From Nitrospirae bacterium GWC2_56_14 (GTDB lineage Bacteria > Nitrospirota > UBA9217), in NCBI GenBank assembly GCA_001803705.1, contig MHDY01000249.1:4811-20350 (forward strand): a DNA stretch of 15,540 nucleotides, given 5' to 3'. Numbering within the stretch: the first letter of the stretch is position 1; each line of letters starts with the position of its first letter. The translations under genes and the position numbers were made by a program. The notes below the pieces were generated by a model that was not told the DNA's origin, made no database searches, and was given only the letters and a program-made list of their open reading frames with translations. Of the stretch, positions 7,244 through 13,413 are shown one piece after another.

Positions 7244-7317
7244 TTAACCACTGAGAACACGGAGAGAAACAATAACGAGGATGTATCAATAATTCTCTCT
7301 GTGCGCTCTGTGGTTAA
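7244..7317 (+). repeat. Inverted-repeat element R1 (CACNGAG units)
   Basis: Arms 7244-7268 and 7293-7317 are reverse complements at 21 of 25 positions, with a 24-base centre. Each arm is built from near-tandem CAC[TGA]GAG units about 9 bases apart. I recall arms of the AACCACAGAG type as dispersed repeats in many environmental genomes. It fills most of the spacer between the two FMN paralogs and could fold in RNA, but it has no T-run. Confidence 0.8.
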
Positions 7318-7353
7318 TTTATCTACAATACGCACATGACTCATGGGAGGACT

Positions 7354-8940
7354 ATGAACATGAATCCAGGCAAGGCAAATGCAAGTTCGGCAACAGGAAC
7401 ACGAACCAGAGTTGAGGACGCGGCGCCGCAGTCCGGGATCTGTTCGGTCTGTCTCGACGGGTGTCCCGGTCCATGCGAGGTGGGCAAATCGTCCTACCGC
7501 GGCAGAGAGGTCATCTATCCGCTGCCCTTCGGCAAGGTCACCGCAGGAGCGACGAAGCAGTACCCCGTGGATTATGCGCATCTGAACATTCAGGGGACGT
7601 GCGTCGGCGCGGTAGGGATCGAAGCTGATTCCGATAAGGCGATCTTCCCCGCGGTAACGACCGAGACGGAGCTCGGGTATCGGCACAAAATAAAACTCTC
7701 GCTGCCCATATTCACCGGTGCGCTCGGTTCCACGGATATCGCCAGGGACAACTGGGAGGGGCTGGCGATCGGCGCGGCCATTTCCGGCATCATGGTCGTC
7801 ATTGGCGAGAACGTGGTCGGCATGGATCCAAAGGCAGAGATCCATGGAGGACACGTTACCCATTCCCCTGAGCTGGAGCGCCGCGTCAAATGTTTCAAAG
7901 AATGGTATAACGGCGCGGGAGAGATCATCCTGCAGCAGAATGTGGAGGACACCCGTCTTCGCTCTGCCGAGTACGCCATCGACAAGCTTGGCGTGAACTG
8001 CATCGAGCTCAAATGGGGACAGGGAGCAAAAGACATCGGCGGCGAAGTGAAGCTTAAGACCATGGAACGCGCGGAGGAACTGAAGAAGCGGGGCTACATC
8101 GTTGTGCCGAATCCAATGGATGCATCGGTGCGGAAGGCCTTCGAGGAGGAGGAATTCAAGGAGTTCGAGCGCCACTCCCGGCTCGGCATGGTCGAGTTCG
8201 ATGGTTTTGAAAAGTCAGTGCGGCGCTATCGCTCAGCCGGAGCGAAGTTCGTCTCGCTCAAGACCGGCGCGTACCGCGTTTCCGACCTGGCGAGGGCTAT
8301 CCGCTACTGCTCGGATGCGGAGATCGATCTTCTGACCATCGACGGCGCAGGCGGAGGCACGGGTATGAGCCCCTGGCGTATGATGAATGAGTGGGGCATC
8401 CCGACCCTCTATCTCCAGTCCCTGGCTTACAAGTTCGCGTCTCAGCTCAAGGCAAAGGGAAGGCATGTCCCTGATATGGCCATTGCAGGCGGATTTTCGC
8501 TGGAGGACCATATCTTCAAGGCCTTGGCGCTCGGTGCGCCCCACTTTAAGGCGGTTTGCATGGGCCGGGCGCTCATGATCCCGGCCTTCGTGGGCAAGAA
8601 TATCAAAAAGTGGATCGACGAGGACAAGCTGCCTGTTGAGATCAAGAAGTACGGCGACATCCCGGAGCGCATCTTCATCACCGCGGAGACGCTTAAAGCG
8701 AAATACGGCAAGGACTTCGCCAGGATCCCCTGGGGCGCGGTGGCAATGTACACTTTCGCCGACCGCCTGAAACTGGGTTTGCAGCAGCTTATGGCAGGCT
8801 CGCGCAAGTTCGGGTTGCAGCATATCGACAGGAATGATATTGTTTCCCTGACCAGGGAGTGTTCGGATGTGACGGGCATCCCCTATGTCATGGATTCCGA
8901 TATGAAGGAAGCAGAGCGCATCCTGTGCAACGGCGTGTAA
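7354..8940 (+). CDS. Glutamate-synthase FMN-domain protein, paralog 2
   Basis: A 528-residue protein, colinear with paralog 1 over its full length. It has the same N-terminal signature (C30-x2-C33-x3-C37-x3-C41), then YRGREVIYPLPFGKVTAG, LPIFTGALGSTDIARDNW, NVEDTRLRSAEYAIDKL, ELKWGQGAKDIGGE, LLTIDGAGGGTGMSPWRMM and AVCMGRALMIPAFVGKNI. The 3Fe-4S cysteine loop of GltB is again missing. The GGGAGGA at 7345-7351 supports the ATG at 7354 (or 7360). The in-frame ATG at 7336 lies upstream of that site, so it was not used. Keeping two diverged copies side by side suggests distinct roles or a hetero-oligomer rather than a fresh duplication. Specific substrate unknown; a role in glutamate synthesis is inferred from the family and the neighbouring gltB subunits. 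Confidence 0.85.
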   Translation: MNMNPGKANASSATGTRTRVEDAAPQSGICSVCLDGCPGPCEVGKSSYRGREVIYPLPFGKVTAGATKQYPVDYAHLNIQGTCVGAVGIEADSDKAIFPAVTTETELGYRHKIKLSLPIFTGALGSTDIARDNWEGLAIGAAISGIMVVIGENVVGMDPKAEIHGGHVTHSPELERRVKCFKEWYNGAGEIILQQNVEDTRLRSAEYAIDKLGVNCIELKWGQGAKDIGGEVKLKTMERAEELKKRGYIVVPNPMDASVRKAFEEEEFKEFERHSRLGMVEFDGFEKSVRRYRSAGAKFVSLKTGAYRVSDLARAIRYCSDAEIDLLTIDGAGGGTGMSPWRMMNEWGIPTLYLQSLAYKFASQLKAKGRHVPDMAIAGGFSLEDHIFKALALGAPHFKAVCMGRALMIPAFVGKNIKKWIDEDKLPVEIKKYGDIPERIFITAETLKAKYGKDFARIPWGAVAMYTFADRLKLGLQQLMAGSRKFGLQHIDRNDIVSLTRECSDVTGIPYVMDSDMKEAERILCNGV

Positions 8941-8980
8941 AGAATGGTATTCTTAGAATGGAAATTAAAAAGCAAAAAAG

Positions 8981-9053
8981 TTTTGACAGGATAACAGGAT
9001 TGACTGGTTTTGTTAAAATCTTAATCCGCTCTTATCCTGTTATCCCGTCAAAA
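8981..9053 (+). repeat. Inverted-repeat element R2 (ACAGGAT units)
   Basis: Arms 8981-9000 and 9034-9053 are reverse complements at 19 of 20 positions, with a 33-base centre. Each arm holds two ACAGGAT-like units 8 bases apart. The type resembles dispersed GACAGGATNACAGGAT repeats I recall from environmental bacteria. Just upstream are a short palindrome ATTCTTAGAAT (8949-8959) and a direct repeat AGAATGG (8941, 8955). The element occupies the spacer between paralog 2 and nrpR. Confidence 0.8.
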
Positions 9054-9098
9054 TAAATCATATTTTTGGTTTCGCTTGTCCGATTTTGGAGATTTACT

Positions 9099-10115
9099 AT
9101 GAACAAGACCCTGCATGCTATTCTCTCCCTTCTCGATAAATGTTCTACCATCACCGGATCACGGGAGCTCTCCCGTAAGCTTACGAAACACGGGGTGGAG
9201 CTCACTGAACGTACCGTGCGGTATTACCTGAAACAGCTGGACAGCAAGGGGTATACCGAGGTCTTCGGCAAGGAAGGCAGACGGATCACGGCCCGCGGAA
9301 GGGAAGAACTCAGGCACGCTCTGGTCTCGGACAAAATAGGATTCGTGATCAGCAGGATCGAGACGCTTTCCTATCTGACTACGCTGGACCTGGCGTCCAT
9401 GGAAGGCGACGTTATTCTGAACATCTCCTGGTTTCCGAGAAAGAACCTCCGGAAGGCGCTGGAATTGCTTAAGCCGGTCTTTCTTTCACCTTTTGTGATG
9501 AGCGACCGGGTGATCCTTGCCGAGGAAGGGGAGGAGATAGGCGACGCCAGGGTACCCAAAGGGATGGTGGGGCTGGGCACGATCTGCAGCGTGACGATCA
9601 ACGGGATATTTCTCAAAGCGGGTATCCCTGTCGCATCGCGGTACGGGGGGGTCGTCGAAACAATGGAGGGCAAACCCCGGCGCTTCCTCTCCCTGATCAG
9701 CTATGCGGGCTCGTCCCTGGACCCCCTTGAGCTGTTCATCAAAAGCAAAATGACCGCGGTCTCCGAAGCGGTGGCCGGCCGCAATGGCAGTATCCTGGCC
9801 AGCTTCCGGGAGATTCCCATCGTCTGTCTGGACAAGGCGGCAAGGCTTGCCCGTACGCTCGAGGAGCGCGGCATCCGCGGCATCCTGATGATCGGAAGCC
9901 CGAACCACCCGCTCCTGGAAGTGCCGGTCAACATCGACAAGGCGGGCATCGTGATCATCGGGGGTCTCAATCCCGTGGCGGTGCTGGAGGAGCACGGCAT
10001 TGCCACCGTGAGTAAGGCCATGTCAACACTCTTCGAATATTCCCAACTGGTGCCGTTCAAGCAGCTCATGCCTTATTTGCCCTCCCCGGAAAAAATCCGT
10101 TCCCTGGCCAGGTAG
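9099..10115 (+). CDS. nrpR: NrpR-type nitrogen regulator (HTH + DUF128)
   Basis: A 338-residue protein. Residues about 3-75 are a winged HTH (LDKCSTITGSRELSRKLTKHG, then TERTVRYYLKQLDSKGYTEV). Residues about 85-325 are one NrpR (DUF128) domain with hallmark stretches LGTICSVTINGIFLKAGIPV, SRYGGVVE, SYAGSSLDPLELFI and, near the end, AGIVIIGGLNPVAVLEEHGI. In methanogens NrpR represses nif and glnA, and 2-oxoglutarate relieves the repression; some archaeal forms carry two NrpR domains, while this one has a single domain. Placed between glutamate synthase paralogs and the split gltB genes, it probably controls them according to 2-oxoglutarate level. The ATG at 9099 follows TGGAGA; an upstream TTG at 9066 is possible but unneeded. 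A GGTA-N5-TACC repeat overlaps its stop codon (10111-10123). Confidence 0.9.
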   Translation: MNKTLHAILSLLDKCSTITGSRELSRKLTKHGVELTERTVRYYLKQLDSKGYTEVFGKEGRRITARGREELRHALVSDKIGFVISRIETLSYLTTLDLASMEGDVILNISWFPRKNLRKALELLKPVFLSPFVMSDRVILAEEGEEIGDARVPKGMVGLGTICSVTINGIFLKAGIPVASRYGGVVETMEGKPRRFLSLISYAGSSLDPLELFIKSKMTAVSEAVAGRNGSILASFREIPIVCLDKAARLARTLEERGIRGILMIGSPNHPLLEVPVNIDKAGIVIIGGLNPVAVLEEHGIATVSKAMSTLFEYSQLVPFKQLMPYLPSPEKIRSLAR

Positions 10116-10166
10116 CCTGTACCCCATCAGCGGGATTTCCCCTCCTCTTGCCGGCTCAATTTTTGC

Positions 10167-10196
10167 TTGACAGCAGAGCGTAACCCGGTGTATTTT
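10167..10196 (+). promoter_or_regulatory. Sigma70 promoter for a short RNA
   Basis: TTGACA (10167-10172), an 18-base spacer, and TATTTT (10191-10196). Predicted start is around 10200-10203, at CCACT, as in the copy at 4105. The only thing directly downstream is the conserved hairpin and a terminator. Confidence 0.6.
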
Positions 10197-10200
10197 ACCC

Positions 10201-10253
10201 ACTCACACGGCAATGTATTGCCGAGCAAAAAGCCCCTCGTAAAGGGGCTTTTT
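10201..10253 (+). ncRNA. Putative ~50-nt RNA: conserved hairpin copy 2 plus terminator
   Basis: After the promoter at 10167-10196 come CCACT (10199-10203), the hairpin CGGCAAT-GT-ATTGCCG (10208-10223), GAGCAA, and then a terminator stem. The core at 10208-10228 is 19/21 identical to 4147-4167. There is no ORF. It could be an orphan small RNA, or a leader that aborts before the downstream glutamate synthase operon. Not a family I recognise. Confidence 0.45.
10227..10253 (+). terminator. Rho-independent terminator (also reads on - strand)
   Basis: AAAAAGCCCCT (10227-10237) and AGGGGCTTTTT (10243-10253) form an 11-bp perfect stem with a CGTAA loop; the arm ends in T5 and begins with A5, so it can act in both directions. 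It lies 111 bp after nrpR. Confidence 0.88.
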
Positions 10254-10386
10254 GACGCTGGATGAGCAGGTGATCGCAGGTTGTTTTCCCCGCCTGGAAG
10301 CGATCGTTCTCGCCGGCAGCCCGGATCGTTCAGGGCAGAAAATAGCCATAGCGAACATCCTCAATCCGATACTTCCCGTCTATAAT
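10254..10386 (+). promoter_or_regulatory. Promoter region of split glutamate synthase operon
   Basis: A perfect TATAAT lies at 10381-10386, but no good -35 exists at the right distance (TCCTCA at 10358-10363). That suggests help from an activator or weak basal use. A direct repeat GATCGTTC at 10302-10309 and 10324-10331, 22 bp apart (about two helical turns), lies about 60-90 bp upstream of the expected start and could bind one. Transcription should start near 10393. Confidence 0.55.
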
Positions 10387-10391
10387 TGAAG

Positions 10392-10411
10392 GGTAGTCCC
10401 CTACGGTACCG
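10392..10411 (+). promoter_or_regulatory. Possible NrpR operator at the transcript start
   Basis: GGTA (10392-10395)-N6-TACG (10402-10405) matches 7 of 8 fixed bases of the GGTA-N6-TACC operator I recall for Methanosarcina NrpR, and the 8-bp palindrome CGGTACCG (10404-10411) follows directly. It covers the expected +1 of the glutamate synthase operon, a fitting place for a repressor. Short motif, so only suggestive. Confidence 0.35.
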
Positions 10412-10465
10412 GCAGGAGACAACGCATGGTTTTCCTGCCCGGTGATATTTCCCCACCATCACTGG
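10409..10465 (+). promoter_or_regulatory. Structured leader of the gltB1 mRNA (two hairpins)
   Basis: Hairpin 1 is CCGGCAGGA (10409-10417) with TCCTGCC-C-GG (10433-10442), a 9-bp stem with one bulged C. Hairpin 2 is CCGGTGAT (10439-10446) with ATCACTGG (10458-10465), 7/8 paired. They share bases 10439-10442, so they may be alternatives. The gltB1 ribosome-binding site GAGGAG follows at 10475-10480. No T-run is present, so any control would be translational or protein-mediated. Confidence 0.4.
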
Positions 10466-10487
10466 CGGTAAGAAGAGGAGCAACAGC

Positions 10488-11597
10488 ATGTGTCGTTTGA
10501 GCGCAATAACATCGAGTGACTATTTCTCCCCCATGGAAAACATCCATGCGCTCGAGACCATGAAGGAAGGTCATGACGGGTCCGGGCTCGGCCTGATGCT
10601 CAAGGACCTGGGCGGGCCGTTCGCGGAGTTCAAAAGCTTTCCTGTTCTTTCCGCGGTCTGCTCCAACAAGGGGCTTCGGGACCTGGAAGAATACATGAAG
10701 GCCCACGGGTTCAAAGAGAAGTTTACCTGGGCCCCCTCCATCAAGAACGTACCGGGCATCGAACGCCGCGAGCACTACATCGCCAAGGTCTATGATTATC
10801 CTGAATCGTACCGCGATAAACCCATGGGCGAGAAGGAGGACCTGCTCATGAATACGCGGCTGGCCCTCCGGTGCATGGGCGAGCCCGACGGGTCGCTCTT
10901 TGTCTTCTCGTTCTACCCCGATGTGCTGACGCTCAAGGAGGTTGGCGATCCGCTCCAGGTGGGCGAGTTTTTCGGCCTCGAAAAGTCCGACGTCAAATCC
11001 AAGGTCGTGCTGGCCCAGGGCAGGCAGAACACGAACTACGCCATCTATCTCTATGCCTGCCATCCCTTCTTCATCCAGGGATACGGCACCATGACGAACG
11101 GAGAGAACACCGCTTTTGTGCCGATCCGCGAGTTCCTCATGGGCCGCGGCAACCCGGGGTACATGGGTTACAACTCCGATTCCGAGGTCTTTACCCACAT
11201 CATGCACTACACGAACCGGACCCTTGGGTATCCGCTTCCCTATTATAAGGACATCATCACCCCGATGAAGGACAGCGAGATCGCGGGCCGTTCCGACGCT
11301 CCGGCGCTCAAGCTTCTTAAAAAATCGCTCCGGCCGCTCTGCATCGACGGCCCTAACTGCGTTATCGGGTTTACGCCCGACGGCACGGTCTTTATGGTGC
11401 AGGACTCGAAGAAGCTTCGGCCCGGCATCGTCGGGGGCAAGACCGGCAAATACGCGCTCATGTCCGAGGTCTGCGGCGTGGACAGCGCGGTGCCGGACAG
11501 GGACAAGTCAACGGACATATTCCCCATGAAGTACGACATGGTGATCATCGCGCCTGGCGCGCGGGAGGTTAAGGTATGGAATCAGCTGCACGGTTAG
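10488..11597 (+). CDS. Glutamate synthase, glutamine amidotransferase subunit (GltB1)
   Basis: A 369-residue stand-alone class II glutamine amidotransferase, the first piece of an archaeal-type split glutamate synthase. It begins MCRLSAIT; Cys2 becomes the N-terminal nucleophile after Met removal. Other conserved stretches are EGHDGSGLGL near residue 27 and TMTNGENTAF near residue 205, matching the N-G-[DE]-N oxyanion motif. It would release ammonia from glutamine and pass it to the FMN subunit encoded next. GAGGAG lies 7 bases before the ATG. The last 20 codons lie in the first unit of an 80-bp tandem duplication, whose second unit repeats the same C-terminus (VIIAPGA...VWNQL.G-stop). The gene's own stop is in the first unit. 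Probable first gene of an operon with the next two genes. Confidence 0.9.
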   Translation: MCRLSAITSSDYFSPMENIHALETMKEGHDGSGLGLMLKDLGGPFAEFKSFPVLSAVCSNKGLRDLEEYMKAHGFKEKFTWAPSIKNVPGIERREHYIAKVYDYPESYRDKPMGEKEDLLMNTRLALRCMGEPDGSLFVFSFYPDVLTLKEVGDPLQVGEFFGLEKSDVKSKVVLAQGRQNTNYAIYLYACHPFFIQGYGTMTNGENTAFVPIREFLMGRGNPGYMGYNSDSEVFTHIMHYTNRTLGYPLPYYKDIITPMKDSEIAGRSDAPALKLLKKSLRPLCIDGPNCVIGFTPDGTVFMVQDSKKLRPGIVGGKTGKYALMSEVCGVDSAVPDRDKSTDIFPMKYDMVIIAPGAREVKVWNQLHG

Positions 11598-11700
11598 ATA
11601 GAAACTATCAGCTCTCGCTAATGGTGATCATTGCGCCCGGAGCACAGGAGGTGCAGGTATGGAATCAGCTGCGCGGTTAGATCAGAACCATCAACTCTCG
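11538..11700 (+). repeat. 80-bp tandem duplication over the gltB1/gltB2 junction
   Basis: Units 11538-11617 and 11621-11700 are identical at 67 of 80 positions (83-bp period, CTA between). Each unit contains the gltB1 C-terminal codons and stop, a GGAGGT ribosome-binding site, the ATGGAATCAGCTGC start of gltB2 and its first codons, in their overlapping arrangement. Confidence 0.97.
11576..11680 (+). CDS. 34-codon chimeric ORF bridging gltB1 and gltB2
   Basis: An ORF of 34 codons made by the tandem duplication. It starts at the vestigial gltB2 start in unit 1 (MESAARLDRNYQLS) and ends with the vestigial gltB1 tail in unit 2 (MVIIAPGAQEVQVWNQLRG-stop). It has a good GGGAGG ribosome-binding site, overlaps gltB1 by 22 nt and gltB2 by 22 nt. 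Both joins remain in frame and free of stops despite 13 substitutions. It may serve as a translational-coupling bridge; a function for the peptide itself is doubtful. Confidence 0.4.
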   Translation: MESAARLDRNYQLSLMVIIAPGAQEVQVWNQLRG

Positions 11701-13314
11701 ATCAAAGAGTTTCCCTATATCATCAAATGGCGCGAGGACCGCTGCACGCGCTGCGGACGCTGCACTGCCGTCTGCCCGGTGAAGGCCATCGAACCCGCGG
11801 TCAACACCCAGCGGACCGTGACGTCCGAGGGTTCCAGTCCCGAGCCGAAGGTTACCCGCAGGCTGACCCACGTGGTGAAGCAGTCCATGGAGATCGAACG
11901 CTACTGTATCGGCTGCGGCTCCTGCGCGCTGGTCTGCCCTACCGAAGCGATCTTCCCTGAGTACAATTTTCAGCACAAGTTCTACCATTTCAAGAACAAG
12001 GGCGGCATCCCCTATATGCGCGGCGGCCGCAGGAACGATCCGTCTGTCTCGACGCTGGACAAGCTCAAGTTCACGCGCATCTCCATGCTGACTGACCCGG
12101 CGCTCGACGCGGGACGCCACGAATTCCGCATCAGGACCCTTCTGGGCCGGAACCTTCCGGCGGAGCATCTCCCGATAAGAGTCGAGGGCGGCAAACTTAT
12201 CACGATCCCCGGCTCATTCGTCCCGCCGGTGCGCGAGATCTACCCCATCCGTATCGGCAGCATGTCCATCGGCGCGCTCTCTCCGCATATGTGGGAAGGC
12301 CTCGCCATGGGCATCACCTATCTGAACGAAGTCGAAGGCCTTCCCGTGGTCATGTGCTCGGGAGAGGGCGGTCTGCCGCCGAGCATCCTCAAGTCGCGCT
12401 ATTTGAAATATTTCATTATCCAGATCGCGTCAGGCTATTTCGGCTGGGACGAGATCATCCGCGCGCTCCCGGACATGATCGAAGACCCCTGCGCCATCGA
12501 GATAAAGTACGGACAGGGCGCGAAGCCCGGCGACGGCGGCCTGCTCCAGGCCTATAAGGTGCTGGGCCTTATCTCGAAGATCCGCGGCGTTCCGCAGTTC
12601 ATCGATCTGGCCTCGCCGCCCACGCACCAGACAAAATATTCCATTGAAGAGGCTGTTGCGAAGATGATCCAGTCCATGTCCATGGCCTGGGGCTTCCGTG
12701 TGCCGGTCTATCCCAAGATCTCGGGGACCAAGACCGCCCGGGCTGTGCTGAACAACCTGGCCCGCAATCCCTATGCCGCGGCGCTCTGCATCGACGGCGA
12801 GGACGGCGGCACGGGCGCTGCCTATAACGTTTCCATGGACAAGATGGGCCATCCCATTGCATCGAACATCCGCGACTGCTACCTGGACCTGGTGAAGCAG
12901 GGCAAGCAGAACGAGCTTCCCTTGATCGCAGCGGGCGGCGTGGGCAAGGGGGGCAACCTGGCTGCGAACGCTGCAGCGCTCATCATGCTCGGCGCATCGG
13001 CCGTGGACATCGGCAAGTACATCATGCAGACCGCCGCGGGCTGCTTCGGCGACGAGTACAACCGCTGCAACGTCTGCAACCTCGGAAAGTGCCCGCGGGG
13101 CATCACGACGCAGGACCCCAAGCTGTACCGCAGGCTCGATCCCGACAAAGTGGCCGAGCGGGTCGTCGAGGTGTTCAAGGCGGCCGACGTGGAGCTTAAA
13201 AAGATCTTTGCGCCGCTGGGGCGGAGCACCGAGCTTCCCATCGGCATGTCCGACGCACTGGGTGTGGCGGACAAGGACATTGCGGACCGGCTTTCGATCT
13301 CGTACGTATGTTAG
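11659..13314 (+). CDS. gltB: Glutamate synthase, ferredoxin + FMN synthase subunit (GltB2)
   Basis: A 551-residue central subunit. Residues 25-98 hold two [4Fe-4S] motifs, C29-x2-C32-x2-C35-x3-C39-P and C83-x2-C86-x2-C89-x3-C93-P. The FMN TIM-barrel synthase domain follows (IRIGSMSIGALSPHMWEG, EIKYGQGAKPGDGG, LCIDGEDGGTGAAYN, AAGGVGKGGNLAANAAA). The C-terminal region has C462 and C470-x2-C473-x4-C478-P-R-G, the 3Fe-4S ligand set of GltB. It would accept ammonia from the amidotransferase subunit and electrons from the next gene's flavoprotein or from ferredoxin, and make glutamate from 2-oxoglutarate. This N-terminal ferredoxin fusion is the archaeal-type arrangement. AGGAGGT lies 6 bases before the ATG, inside the second unit of the tandem duplication. 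An inverted repeat with a T-run separates it from the next gene. Confidence 0.95.
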   Translation: MESAARLDQNHQLSIKEFPYIIKWREDRCTRCGRCTAVCPVKAIEPAVNTQRTVTSEGSSPEPKVTRRLTHVVKQSMEIERYCIGCGSCALVCPTEAIFPEYNFQHKFYHFKNKGGIPYMRGGRRNDPSVSTLDKLKFTRISMLTDPALDAGRHEFRIRTLLGRNLPAEHLPIRVEGGKLITIPGSFVPPVREIYPIRIGSMSIGALSPHMWEGLAMGITYLNEVEGLPVVMCSGEGGLPPSILKSRYLKYFIIQIASGYFGWDEIIRALPDMIEDPCAIEIKYGQGAKPGDGGLLQAYKVLGLISKIRGVPQFIDLASPPTHQTKYSIEEAVAKMIQSMSMAWGFRVPVYPKISGTKTARAVLNNLARNPYAAALCIDGEDGGTGAAYNVSMDKMGHPIASNIRDCYLDLVKQGKQNELPLIAAGGVGKGGNLAANAAALIMLGASAVDIGKYIMQTAAGCFGDEYNRCNVCNLGKCPRGITTQDPKLYRRLDPDKVAERVVEVFKAADVELKKIFAPLGRSTELPIGMSDALGVADKDIADRLSISYVC

Positions 13315-13320
13315 AAAGAC

Positions 13321-13401
13321 AGTAGACAGAAGTCAGGAGTCAGTAGTCAGAATGAAGGTTTATATTCTGGCTCCCGGCTTCTGGCTCCTGACTCCTTTTT
13401 T
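13321..13401 (+). repeat. Inverted-repeat element R3 (heptamer units) with T-run
   Basis: Arms 13321-13353 and 13364-13396 are reverse complements at 24 of 33 positions, with a 10-base centre. The left arm is tandem AGTCAGN heptamers, the right arm TCTGGCT/CCTGACT heptamers. The right arm runs into T6 (13396-13401), so the RNA could act as an imperfect terminator between gltB2 and the GXGXG/GltD gene. The repeat type is one I recall as dispersed in environmental genomes. Confidence 0.8.
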
Positions 13402-13413
13402 ACAGAGGAACCA

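Noticed and set aside
6073..8175. 700-codon ORF on the - strand across both FMN paralogs
   Set aside because: It is antisense to two well-supported genes, its composition is that of a reversed coding frame (Leu/His/Asp/Arg-rich), and it shows no domain or start signals.
11576..11680. Assembly error as the cause of the junction duplication
   Set aside because: The two units differ at 13 of 80 positions, too many for a simple assembly or sequencing duplication.
7244..13401. CRISPR-like array from the short tandem units
   Set aside because: The units are 7-9 bases, inverted rather than direct, with no regular spacers and no cas genes.
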